Origin: Bacteroidota bacterium
Lineage (GTDB): Bacteria; Bacteroidota; Ignavibacteria; Kryptoniales; JAKASW01
Assembly: GCA_021845665.1 (NCBI GenBank)
Contig: JAJZVO010000015.1
Coordinates: 1 to 64,000 of the forward strand
Direction: 5' to 3'
DNA: 64,000 nt
The translations under genes and the position numbers were made by a program. Of the stretch, positions 18,907 to 27,489 are shown in pieces (within the stretch, counting starts at the first letter, position 1; each line of letters opens with the position of its first letter). The notes under the pieces were generated by a model that was given only the letters and a program-made list of their open reading frames with translations, did no database searches and had not been told where the DNA came from.

Positions 18907-19369
18907 GCCGGCCGACAACGCCAGTATATACCAGGTACTCGCGCACCGGAAAAGGAAGGCGGGAGACTTTCTCAAGACTGACTAACTCCCCATCCGGAAG
19001 AGGCGAGAGCCTTGACTGCTCTTCGGACCTGTACTTTCTGTAAAGGCTCGAAGGCAGCGTGCCGACAAATGCGAGGAGTAAGGGAATAAATATCGCCGCA
19101 TTTGCGACGGTGCCTGACTTCACTTCGGACCATCTTGTCGCGATAAGCGTCTGCGACAAGATGATAGCAGCCGGAAGAGGTACCCACCAGATCCGGCTGT
19201 TGAACAGCAGCAGGCCGGAGGGCACTATGAAGAACGCGGCTGACAAAAGGCAAAGAGAGCCGGCTGTTTTCGAAACGTCGAATGGGAGCTTCCGTACACT
19301 TGCAAGCCTGAAAGCCTTCACAAACCCAAGCAAGTGGCTTACACCATGAATGAAAATACGCGCAGACAC
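18902..19369 (-). pseudogene. C-terminally truncated DUF6544-like membrane protein
   Basis: A 155-residue frame with three or four hydrophobic helices (for example SLCLLSAAFFIVPSGLLLF and NAAIFIPLLLAFVGTLP). It ends in LPFPVREYLVYTGVVGRP, then stops. From memory, DUF6544-type proteins carry an LP-PVxRYLxYTGVVGxP motif and continue for well over 100 further residues; here the stop falls directly after it, at the edge of the repeat element at 18835-18906. A plausible reading is that the 3' half was lost. The family match is from memory and only moderately certain. Function is unknown. Confidence 0.45.
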
Positions 19370-19542
19370 ATAACGCCTTCATTTCCCTAACCCTCCACGC
19401 TGCTAATGTATTATCCTGTGATAAAGATAATGAAACTGATGGCAATTCACAGTGCGAGCTGTGTCTAAGCACACACCGTGGGAAGTCAGGCGTACAGAGC
19501 GAATCTTGGATTAACGGCGGAAAATACATAATATAGTGCATC

Positions 19543-20490
19543 ATGGAACAGACACTTGGAAGTCAACTCGTCCTCGACGAGTTGTTTGACCTGACCCTTT
19601 ACAAAAGGATCAGGGAGATCGTATCTGAGGACCTCAGACCTCTATTTGATGAGCTCATCCCGACCGAGACGAAGCATCTGAAATTCTGGCAGGACTTCTT
19701 CTCGCTGGACATGAACCAGCTCGATTTCAGGCGAAGGGTGAAGTTATCGGTTCTGGTATTGGTAGCGCGTCTGTTCGGCAACCTCGGCACGCACCTGGTA
19801 CTCGAAGCGATCGAGGTTTACGGCGTAAGGAAGTACGTCGCAGTGTGGAACAAGTATAAGGGGACTCCCACGGGCGACGCGGTGCACAAGATCCTCGAAG
19901 ATGAATTCCAGCACGAGGATGAAATCGTTTCCTCGGCGAGCAAGCGGCTGATCCACCCGGAGCGGGTACGCGATATTTTTCTCGGTCTTAACGACGGCCT
20001 TGTCGAGATTCTCGGCGCTGTCTCCGGCTTCTTTGCGGCTTTATCGAGCGTGTCCGCGGTCATGGCGGCAAGTGTCGCGGTGGCGGTTGCAGGCTCGATC
20101 TCCATGGCAGCGGGAGCGTTCGGCGCCATCAACTCTGAGAAGGAAGTCGAGCGAGTCGACTCAGCCAAGAAGGAATTCATCGACGGTAGGCAGGAAGTGC
20201 TCTCAGCCTCATCTTCGAGCGCGACCGAATCGGCTTTTGTTGTGGGGTTGTCGTACTTCTTCGGAGCACTCGTGCCGGTGCTGCCGGTACTTCTGGGAGC
20301 GGCGAATATCTGGTGGTCGCTCGGCTTCGCGGCGGTCGTAATGGTATTCATCTCCATAGTTATATCCTTCCTGTCCGGAATGAAGATGCGAAGAAGAATC
20401 GTGACGAACCTCATCATCCTTCTCATTGCTGTAGCGGTGACCTACGGCGTGGGGCTTCTCTCAAGGTCGATTTTCGGAATCAGTATTTAG
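19543..20490 (+). CDS. VIT1/CCC1-family iron or manganese transporter with N-terminal ferritin-like domain
   Basis: A 315-residue protein. The first about 140 residues are helical and carry ferritin-like acidic/histidine pairs (ETKHLKFW and DEFQHEDEIV). The C-terminal part has five hydrophobic helices, beginning with VRDIFLGLNDGLVEILGAVSGFFAA, the hallmark of VIT1/CCC1 transporters, and SISMAAGAFGAINSEKEVE. Related proteins move Fe2+ or Mn2+ out of the cytosol. The ferritin-like part probably delivers or senses the metal. The ATG at 19543 begins MEQTLGSQL. It stands alone on the plus strand and converges with cfa. Confidence 0.85.
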   Translation: MEQTLGSQLVLDELFDLTLYKRIREIVSEDLRPLFDELIPTETKHLKFWQDFFSLDMNQLDFRRRVKLSVLVLVARLFGNLGTHLVLEAIEVYGVRKYVAVWNKYKGTPTGDAVHKILEDEFQHEDEIVSSASKRLIHPERVRDIFLGLNDGLVEILGAVSGFFAALSSVSAVMAASVAVAVAGSISMAAGAFGAINSEKEVERVDSAKKEFIDGRQEVLSASSSSATESAFVVGLSYFFGALVPVLPVLLGAANIWWSLGFAAVVMVFISIVISFLSGMKMRRRIVTNLIILLIAVAVTYGVGLLSRSIFGISI

Positions 20491-20518
20491 CGGCGATGGA
20501 CGAAGTGTCGATCGAGAC

Positions 20519-21640
20519 TTACCTGACAGACACGTACCCCCCCAGAATTCCCTTCTTCGAGAGTACAAGCTGCCACAGCTGATTGGTCCTCGCCCTGAAC
20601 GCACCCGCGCTGGACAGTAAGAAATATTCCCACATCCTGTAGAAGACGTCGTCGTACTTATTTCTCAGCGATTCCCAGCTCCGCCTAAAATTGCCGTACC
20701 AGGCCATGACAGTCTTGTCATAGTCGGCGCCGAAGTTGTGCCAGTCCTCCATCACGAACAGGCCTTCCATTGCTTTCCCAAGCTGCGCAATGGACGGAAG
20801 CATTCCGTTCGGGAAAATGTGTTTGTGAGTCCACGGATCGGTGCTCCTTGCCGAGATTGGATTGCCGATGCTGTGGAGGAGAAACAAGCCGTCATCCTTC
20901 AGACTTCTCTCAGCCACACGGAAATAGTCGCGGTAATTCTTGTACCCTACATGTTCCACCATCCCGACAGAGACAATCCTATCGAACTTCTCGTTCATCT
21001 CCCTGTAGTCCAGCAATCTGAATTGGACGGGGAGGTCTTTGCACAGCTCGGTCCCCAAAGCGACCTGTTCCTTCGACACCGTAATACCCGTTACTTCCGC
21101 ACCGTATTTCTCGGCTGCGTACTTGCCGAAGGCCCCCCACCCGCAGCCGATGTCGAGCACCTTCATGCCGGGCTTGAAATAGAGCTTTTCGCAGATCAGC
21201 TTCAGCTTGTTCTCCTGCGCCTCGTCGAGATTCCCGGCATTCCTCCAGTATCCGCAGCTGTAATTCATCCGCTTGTCGAGCATCTTCACGAAAAGATCGT
21301 TCCCGAGGTCATAATGACGCTCGCCGACGATGAAAGAGCGCTTCCTCGACTGCTTATTCAGAAGGCGGAGCCCGGCCAGCTGCATCATTATCCTGAGATT
21401 GCGGCGGACCTTATTCTGCGAATCGGCCCGCAGTATTCTGAAGATGAACTCGTCCAATCTTCCGGCGTCCCACCACCCCGCCATGTACGACTCGCCGAGA
21501 CCAAGCTCGGCCTCAGTAACCGCCCGCTTGTACATTCTATCGTCATGGACCTGGATATCCCACTGTTTTTTTCCATCCAGCGCGATTCCCGCAAAGCTCA
21601 GCAACTCCCTTACGATTGCCTTGTATTTGCTTTCTCTCAT
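20519..21640 (-). CDS. cfa: Cyclopropane-fatty-acyl-phospholipid synthase
   Basis: Methylenates the double bonds of unsaturated phospholipid acyl chains using SAM. The 373 residues compare with 382 in E. coli Cfa. Motifs are HYDLGNDLF and MNYSCGYW before the SAM site, VLDIGCGWGAFGKYAA (motif I), then VSVGMVEHVGYKNY and LLHSIGNP, followed by HIFPNGMLPS in the C-terminal catalytic part. The start ATG at 21640 has a GAGAGG-type ribosome-binding site. It is convergent with the VIT1-like gene and divergent from the Tat-exported oxidoreductase. Confidence 0.95.
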   Translation of the reverse strand: MRESKYKAIVRELLSFAGIALDGKKQWDIQVHDDRMYKRAVTEAELGLGESYMAGWWDAGRLDEFIFRILRADSQNKVRRNLRIMMQLAGLRLLNKQSRKRSFIVGERHYDLGNDLFVKMLDKRMNYSCGYWRNAGNLDEAQENKLKLICEKLYFKPGMKVLDIGCGWGAFGKYAAEKYGAEVTGITVSKEQVALGTELCKDLPVQFRLLDYREMNEKFDRIVSVGMVEHVGYKNYRDYFRVAERSLKDDGLFLLHSIGNPISARSTDPWTHKHIFPNGMLPSIAQLGKAMEGLFVMEDWHNFGADYDKTVMAWYGNFRRSWESLRNKYDDVFYRMWEYFLLSSAGAFRARTNQLWQLVLSKKGILGGYVSVR

Positions 21641-22061
21641 TTCCTCTCCTACCGTCTGTTAACCGTCGAATACCGCCTTCAACCGTTACCCAAACCAACT
21701 TATGGACTTGCCGAATTTGAAGCAACCTTGAAGCGACGTGTGAAGGTTCTTCGATATTCAGGGAAGATACCGCGCATTTGCTACCCGATGCACATTCTCG
21801 ACGGATACAAGCTCTTTGTAATCAACAGCCACGTTTGCAAAAGAGACCGGGTATTCGTACAATATTCCGTCAGTTAAGTCGCCCGGTTGCAGCGAGAGAT
21901 TCTTTTCCCCTTATTCATAACCTTCCTGAAGACATTCCAAAAGCACAAGCACGTACGAGCGGTAAATCTGGGCAACGACAACCCTGAGATGAGACGCCGC
22001 ACCGGCTTCGATTAGAGTTCGGAGACAGGATTTACAACTAAATCTTTCGGAGGAAACGGCA
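21641..22061. other. Divergent intergenic region, no gene seen
   Basis: About 420 bp between the start of cfa and the start of the FAD oxidoreductase must hold both promoters. I see no recognisable protein, RNA or hairpin in it. The right end carries the ribosome-binding site CGGAGGAAA before 22062. Confidence 0.5.
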
Positions 22062-23483
22062 ATGGGCAAGAAAGGAATCGACAGACGCCATTTTCTGAAG
22101 TATGTCACGGGCAGCGCCGGACTTCTCGCACTCGATTGGAACTCACTCCCGAGAAGAGTCGCGGCACTTGCAAAAGAGGACGAGTACGATGCCGTGATAG
22201 TCGGCTCCGGGCTCGGGGGGCTGAGTTGCGCTGCGGCATTCGCAAGGCAGGGTTTCGAGGTACTGGTGCTCGAACAGCACGACAAGCCGGGCGGGTATGC
22301 CACGGCATTTCAGAGGCCCGGTGGGTTCAATTTCGATGTTTCGCTCCATTCCACGGTCATAGAGGAAAGAAACGGGCTGCACAATTTGATACCGGGCTTT
22401 CCTGAGATTACCGAGGTACAATTTGTCCCGCACCCGAGCCTCTACAGGGTAATATATCCGGACTACGACATAACCGTGCCCCAGAGAGATCCGAAGGCGT
22501 ACACCGCGAAACTCGTCTCGCTCTTCCCTGAAGAGAAGGACGGCATAGAAGGAATCTTGGGCGACATGCAGGGATTACTCGATGAAGTCCAGAAGATGTC
22601 GCGGGCGAATGGACAAATCGACATGGAACGCTTCGCCGTCGATTATCCCCTTATGTCGCGGCTTTACAACAGGACATGGAAGGACATGCTCGATGCCCGT
22701 GTCGGAAAGATTCTGACAAAGGACCACGCCGCGTACGGTGTCCGGACAAGTGAAGGAGAGAAGTTCAAATCGCGGGTAGTCGTCTCCAACGCGAACCCGT
22801 TCGATACGTTCCGAAAGCTGACGGATGAAGAGCAATACCTGTCGACTTACCTGGATCAGCTGGACCATTACAGCGTGAGCCTCTCCTCGTTCCAGATATT
22901 CCTCGGTTTAAAGGACGACATCGTCGGTAAAAGCGGCATCAAGGACTCGGAGATCTTCTACGAGACCGGATACGATATGGAAGAAGGATACCTTGCAGCC
23001 AGGAGGGGCGAAATAGGGACCAACGGTTACGCGCTCACGTTGTACGATAATATGTACAAGGGCTACTCGCCGCAAGGAAAGAATACCGTCAACATTACCA
23101 CTTTCACCGGCTATGATTACTGGAAGAAGTTTGAAGCGGCGTATTTTGCCGGCGACAAAGACGAGTACCGAAAAGAAAAGGAGCGGTTGGCCGACATACT
23201 TATAGACAAGGTCGAGAAGACTTTGCTTCCAGGGCTGTCGGGTGCAATCGAGGTAAGAGAAATCGGCACGCCGCTTACCAACGTGAGATACACGAGTAAT
23301 TATCACGGCGCGATATACGGGCTCGATCAGACCGTGGACAATTCAGGCCCGAGCAGGCTTGGCCACGACACGCCGATCGGGAATCTCTACCTCGCGGGAG
23401 CATGGACGAAGCCGGGACACGGCTACGGAAGCGTACTGTCCAGCGGCGTCGAGTGCTTCGGAGAGATAGTGCAGAAGTTGTGA
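22062..23483 (+). CDS. Tat-exported NAD(P)/FAD oxidoreductase of the phytoene desaturase/RetSat family, internally deleted
   Basis: A 473-residue protein with an N-terminal twin-arginine signal (RRHFLKYVTGSAGLLALD). The FAD-binding motif AVIVGSGLGGLSCAAAFARQ follows and the family's C-terminal GNLYLAGAWTKPGHGYGSVL closes it. Homologues act on carotenoid or retinoid-like polyenes. Around residue 214 (near base 22700) the sequence jumps from KDMLDARV straight to GKILTKDHAAYGV. In full-length relatives, from memory, some 80-90 residues including a GGxxYPxGG motif lie between these blocks. The reading frame is preserved, so a shortened protein would be made; whether it still binds FAD is doubtful. 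Start supported by CGGAGGAAA. Confidence 0.75.
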   Translation: MGKKGIDRRHFLKYVTGSAGLLALDWNSLPRRVAALAKEDEYDAVIVGSGLGGLSCAAAFARQGFEVLVLEQHDKPGGYATAFQRPGGFNFDVSLHSTVIEERNGLHNLIPGFPEITEVQFVPHPSLYRVIYPDYDITVPQRDPKAYTAKLVSLFPEEKDGIEGILGDMQGLLDEVQKMSRANGQIDMERFAVDYPLMSRLYNRTWKDMLDARVGKILTKDHAAYGVRTSEGEKFKSRVVVSNANPFDTFRKLTDEEQYLSTYLDQLDHYSVSLSSFQIFLGLKDDIVGKSGIKDSEIFYETGYDMEEGYLAARRGEIGTNGYALTLYDNMYKGYSPQGKNTVNITTFTGYDYWKKFEAAYFAGDKDEYRKEKERLADILIDKVEKTLLPGLSGAIEVREIGTPLTNVRYTSNYHGAIYGLDQTVDNSGPSRLGHDTPIGNLYLAGAWTKPGHGYGSVLSSGVECFGEIVQKL

Positions 23484-23951
23484 CACACGCGGACGGTTGA
23501 GCGGATTTCTTTCCGGTCCAAGCTTTGTGACATTGCCGCATACCATAGTTCCCTCCGCCTCCGGGGGTAAGCCCGTCCGGCGGAGGGAGGGATTCCCCTG
23601 TTGCGAACGAGGCACTGAAAACACTCATAGGGCACAGCAAATGTTTTTTTGTGAGGATGGGACTTGGAAATCTCGCCCACATTCTCGATTATTGAGCTAT
23701 TGAAGGGACGACACGGAAACGCGAATTTTTCCCGGGAATCCCGAAGCACGGTTCAGGGTAATAGACTCGCGCGGATCAGAGTAAGAATCCCTGGTTGGTT
23801 GCTTTATGCCGTCCGCTGTAGCACTTAAATAGGCATCATCTTCCCGCGCTGAACATCCCTGAGGGACGTTCGGCTGCAAATTCGCACCGGTAACGCCACG
23901 TAGCTCTTTGCGTCCCTTCGGCACTCAGTCGACAATATATCTGGAGGCGTG
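23484..23951. other. Intergenic region with a GC-rich hairpin
   Basis: No gene is recognised between the oxidoreductase and the broken DUF3857 lipoprotein. The main structure is the hairpin at 23550-23588. The right end has GGAGG at 23943 as ribosome-binding site for the following pseudogene. Confidence 0.5.
23550..23588. repeat. GC-rich hairpin TCCCTCCGCC/GGCGGAGGGA
   Basis: Perfect 10-bp arms (23550-23559 and 23579-23588) enclose a 19-nt G/C-rich loop. No T-run follows. It may be a repeat unit or a weak terminator for the oxidoreductase gene. Confidence 0.55.
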
Positions 23952-24802
23952 ATGAAACGCGCACTGTTAAAAGTATCCTTCCTGTTTCTGCCCATCCTTT
24001 TCATATCATGTGCATCGGGGTCATTCATGAATCTCGCCGCTCCCAAGGAGCAGCTTAATATCAAATAGTTCCCGGATCAGAACGACTATCCGGAATCCGA
24101 CGGAGTCGTATTGTACGAGCTCCACGATGTTCAGCTCCGTGTAAATGAAGAGTATGGACTCGAAACTGTCGACAACGTGACAAGGGTTATCAAGATTTTC
24201 AGGAACCTCGACAGGTTTTCCACTATGACAATCGATATACTATGGTCGGATAAACTGACAGACATTTCGGAACGGACCATAAAACCGGACGGTATTACTT
24301 CGCCCCTCAGCTTGTAATCACCGACGAGGTAAGAGACAAGGCGGCCACCCTGACAGCCGGCTGCACGACAGAAATACAAAAGATCCGAGCCGACGAATAC
24401 CTGAATGCGGAAGTGACGAAATACTCATTCAGCGACCTCGACTCGGTGGATTCCGCGCTCACGCTCACCTTCGACTTAAAAGTTCCCAACTCGATCACCC
24501 GCCAGGGAGACATCGTGTTTCTTCACATCGATCCCTTCAGGCTTTCAGACGACTGGGACTGGCTCGGAAGATCGTCGAGGAGATACAACATCGAGTTCAA
24601 TTTCCCTGCGACCATAGAGAAAACTATCAACGTGACGTATCCGGCGAACAGTCATGAAATCATGGACCTTCCCCACAACAGCATACTTCAAACCGACATA
24701 CTTTATTATGAAAAAGATTATTCGCACGACCACCCAGGCAGGATTACTGCCACCGAGAAGTCGGAAATCAGGTCAAAGACCCTCAAAGTTCAGAATTTCT
24801 AG
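23952..24802 (+). pseudogene. Decayed DUF3857/transglutaminase-like lipoprotein
   Basis: The 5' part encodes a lipoprotein signal (FLPILFISCAS) and KEQLNIK, then an in-frame TAG at 24066-24068. Reading through it gives FPDQNDYPESDGVVLYELHD and further DUF3857-like sequence up to TIKPDG. Near 24290 the frame shifts; the second frame runs from YYFAPQLVITDEV to QNF at 24802. These pieces align with the start and the end of the intact paralogue at 28724-30820 (compare GIKHLPVWSEYPDDDAVIIM, and YSLYVDPFPAFENLNWL with the pseudogene's VFLHIDPFRLSDDWDWL). The central transglutaminase domain is missing. At least three lesions are present: amber stop, internal deletion and frameshift. Confidence 0.8.
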
Positions 24803-24910
24803 CAGATAAAAACCTTCGTCCAAAGTATGCAAAGCAAAATAAGAGAGCAGATCATCCTGAAGGCGAAATGACATGCGTCCGGGGATCATTCAATTGCAGT
24901 AACGATTCAG

Positions 24911-24948
24911 AAAGAAAGGCTGTGGCAATTTAGGCCCAGCCTTTCTTT
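24911..24948. terminator. Bidirectional intrinsic terminator
   Basis: Perfect 12-bp arms AAAGAAAGGCTG (24911-24922) and CAGCCTTTCTTT (24937-24948) enclose a 14-nt loop. The arms themselves supply T-rich 3' ends on both strands. It lies between two convergent pseudogenes, the expected place for a shared terminator. Confidence 0.8.
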
Positions 24949-24977
24949 AATAATTCCAATCAGTCGGCTACACGGTC

Positions 24978-26545
24978 TTATCTTTTCTGGTAAGGCGGCT
25001 GCTCGGGAGCAACCGGAGGGTGATCCTTCAGCAGCTGCATCACGACCTCGATTCCCTTTTTCACGCTGCTGGTCGTTGCCCGACGCCAACTCGGCCGGGT
25101 TCTCCACCATATTGAAGTCGGGAGCCACGCCGAGCCCTTCAGCGAACCACTTGCCGTCAGGGGTATACATCCTGAAAGTAGGGACAGTAACGGTACCACC
25201 ATCGATCAGCTGCGGCGCCCCGGTAATGCCGATGAGGCCGCCCCACGTGCGCTCGCCGATAAGCGGGCCGAGCCCCGCTTCACGGAAGTAAAACGGGAAT
25301 GCATCGCCACCCGAGCCGCTCCAGCCGTTTGTCAGCATGACCTTCGGGCCGAAGTTCGCGACAGGGGGGCCAGTTCTTTCCGTCACGCACTGCCCAGAAA
25401 GCGAGCGGTTTCCAGTTGAGCATTTCGATGAACCTGTCGGGAATTTTACCGCCGCTGTTGAAACGCTCATCGATAATCAGCCCCTGTTTTTCGAACTGCG
25501 CGGTGAACTGCCGTCCGAGGTCGTTCTGGCCGGGTATGCTTGTGTCCTGGACATAAACGTATCCGATTTTTTCGCCTGTCGCCTTGTCCACCTTCTCCCT
25601 GTTGGTTTCTATCCAGGCGAGAAGCCGCAGTCTCGCTTCGTCCGCGAATTGTCTTTCTCTCCCGAACCGCTGTTCGGACCTCTAAGGTAAACCACTTTAC
25701 CGGGGACAGCCTGAAGGCCCCTGTAGTTCCCCGCTTCCGGTGGGAGGATAGCCGTGCGTTCCGCGATGCCCTGGAAATTGATCCTGATCTCCTTCGATTT
25801 TTCCGGCGGCTTCTTTTCTTCATTCTTGCCTTCGTCTGCCTTCTTCTCATCGGATCCCTACACCGCTATTGTATCGTTTTTCGGTGAGAGCGGCGAAGCG
25901 AGAGTGTCCTGGAGTGTGACCAGCGCGATCCGGGTGAAGTTTGGATATATGAATGTATCTCCCGTGTCGCTGTATACCGGATCGAAGGTATTGTTCGTCA
26001 GGAAATAGAGAGACTTGCCTTCCGGATCAAAGGACGGATTAGTGTCGCTGTAATAACCGCTCGTAACCCGATAAGCCTTTTTCTCTTTCGTATCGAAGAC
26101 ATATATACCGCTGTGCTGAATATCCATTTCTTTTGCATACGCAATGCAGCGGCTGTCCGAAGACCATGATACCGTACTCGCCCAACCGGTCGCTCCAGTA
26201 TGCCACGTACTTGCCGTTCGGAGACCACGATGGATATCTTTCCGCGACACCGGAAGAATTCGTGAGGTTTACTACATTGCCGTTCTCGGCGGGTACCGAG
26301 ATGAGTTCACCTCGCGCCTCGATTATGGCACGCTTGTCGTCGGGAGAAAGCGAATAGCTCCTTATCATACTCTCGACGTTCTCGCATTTCGGCATGATGG
26401 TGATTTCGTCGGTGACGACTTCGATTTGGACCTCATGATATTTCTCCGTCGCGAGGTCGAGCAGATAGAGTTTGCCTCCGGCTTCAAAGCCCATTTCTTG
26501 CGGCCCGACCGAAGGAAAATGAATTAGGTCCCGGCAAAAGAGCAC
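24978..26545 (-). pseudogene. Truncated, multiply broken tricorn-type S41 protease
   Basis: The minus strand carries pieces of a tricorn protease. Beta-propeller repeats come first (GGKLYLLDLATEK, RYPSWSPNGKYVAYWSDR, then SGIYVFDTKEKKAYRVTSG). A linker rich in Lys/Glu follows, then the catalytic S41 region (NGWSGSGGDAFPFYFREAG, then IGERTWGGLIGITG) and the usual proline-rich end PPVAPEQPPYQKR at 24978. An in-frame TAG lies at 25858-25860. Frameshifts are needed near 26150, 25650, 25370 and 25080. The N-terminal half is absent: homology starts only about 10 bp from the DUF190 stop codon. Intact tricorn proteins exceed 1000 residues. Confidence 0.82.
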
Positions 26546-26554
26546 CGTAATTTA

Positions 26555-26908
26555 TCAGGGGTTTTTTCCGTGGGTATAATGGATCACGTTCACTTTTTCC
26601 TCGGTGATCATGCCGCCGCATCCCGCCTTCTCGAAGAGATCTTCCACGATCGGCAGAAACGCGTCAATTTTTTCTTCAGCATCCACAACCTCAATTACCA
26701 TCGGGAGGTCTTCGCTCAGCTCAAGAAGTTTCGCCGTGTGTATCATGCTTCCCGCCCCGAAGCTTTCCACGCCCCTCAGAACGGTGGCACCGGCCATCCC
26801 CATCTCGCGCGCCTTTTCCACGAAGACGTGGTAGAGAGGCTTCTTGTTAAGATGATCGTCCTCACCAATAAAAATCCTGAGAAGCTTCCCGGTTCCTTCC
26901 AATTTCAT
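26555..26908 (-). CDS. DUF190 family protein (PII-like), fluoride operon
   Basis: A 117-residue cytosolic protein of the DUF190 family, which folds like PII signalling proteins and is often encoded beside CrcB. Typical blocks are LLRIFIGEDDHLNKKPLYHVFVEK at the N-terminus, GMAGATVLRGVESFG in the middle, and LPMVIEVVDAEEKI. It follows crcB by 9 bp on the minus strand, so the two are co-transcribed behind the fluoride riboswitch. Its biochemical role is not established; modulation of fluoride export is an inference from context. Confidence 0.9.
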   Translation of the reverse strand: MKLEGTGKLLRIFIGEDDHLNKKPLYHVFVEKAREMGMAGATVLRGVESFGAGSMIHTAKLLELSEDLPMVIEVVDAEEKIDAFLPIVEDLFEKAGCGGMITEEKVNVIHYTHGKNP

Positions 26909-26917
26909 AGGTACCTC

Positions 26918-27295
26918 CTATATTACAAGTTTTCCTAAAAGACTCCCCAGCCACGCGGCTAATAATGCCACTGTCAACGACAATACGATATTCGCCGCAC
27001 CAAGCAAGAACGAGCCGTCCCTGAAGAGGCCGAGTGTTTCGTAAGTGAATGTCGAGAAGGTGGTAAAACCACCGATGATTCCTATCGCAACGAAAACTCT
27101 GAAATCCGGGCTGACGAGAAATCTGTCTTCGGCGACCGTCAGAAAGAAACCTATCACAAGGCTTCCCAGAATATTCACCGCGAAAGTGCCATAGGGGAAA
27201 CCGGCTCCCATTAGTGAATATACCCAGCCCGACATCAAATATCTTAAAAGAGAACCAATTCCTCCACCTATGAAGACTACCAACGACTTTATCAC
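26918..27295 (-). CDS. crcB: Fluoride channel CrcB/Fluc
   Basis: A 125-residue small membrane protein with four hydrophobic helices that exports fluoride as a dual-topology dimer. Conserved motifs are GGGIGSLLRYLMSGWVY, the helix 2 asparagine in GTFAVNILGSLVIGFF, and the helix 3 break GGFTTFSTFTYET that contains the phenylalanines lining the ion path. It is the first gene behind the riboswitch at 27333-27430 and directly precedes a DUF190 gene. Confidence 0.96.
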   Translation of the reverse strand: MIKSLVVFIGGGIGSLLRYLMSGWVYSLMGAGFPYGTFAVNILGSLVIGFFLTVAEDRFLVSPDFRVFVAIGIIGGFTTFSTFTYETLGLFRDGSFLLGAANIVLSLTVALLAAWLGSLLGKLVI

Positions 27296-27332
27296 TTCAG
27301 CTCCATCCTAAATTATCCAATGTGATACTACA

Positions 27333-27430
27333 CAAAAAAAAACTCCTGCCTTCAAAATATCCTAGACGGCAGGAGTTATTATTCTTTGGATCAAGAAACT
27401 TATTTAGACTGGCGAACTCCATCGCCAGTG
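27333..27430 (-). promoter_or_regulatory. Fluoride (crcB-motif) riboswitch with intrinsic terminator
   Basis: On the minus strand the aptamer begins with an ACTGGCG/CGCCAGT stem enclosing the crcB consensus GGCGATGGAGTTCGCC (27426-27411). CTAAAT, a small TTCTT/AAGAA hairpin and AATAACTCCTGCC follow. GGAGT in the first loop can pair with ACTCC, the conserved pseudoknot. The same AACTCCTGCC (27350-27341 side) can instead pair with GGCAGGAGTT to form a perfect 10-bp hairpin followed by a run of about nine U. Ligand binding would thus prevent termination and switch on crcB-DUF190, which lies immediately downstream. Confidence 0.87.
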
Positions 27431-27489
27431 TGTCTTAAACTAATAACTAAGAGACCGACGAACAAGATACGGCACAGATCGGCACACGG

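Noticed and set aside
24066-25860. In-frame TAG codons in two neighbouring genes as a sign of stop-codon recoding
   Set aside because: Both genes also carry frameshifts and deletions, and intact genes in the window (for example psd, the GT9 gene and the GltD-like gene) end normally with TAG.
27341-27377. The AACTCCTGCC/GGCAGGAGTT hairpin as the simple terminator of the upstream lipoprotein gene
   Set aside because: The conserved crcB aptamer core and pseudoknot lie directly before it on the same strand, so it is better explained as the expression platform of a fluoride riboswitch, although it could serve both roles.
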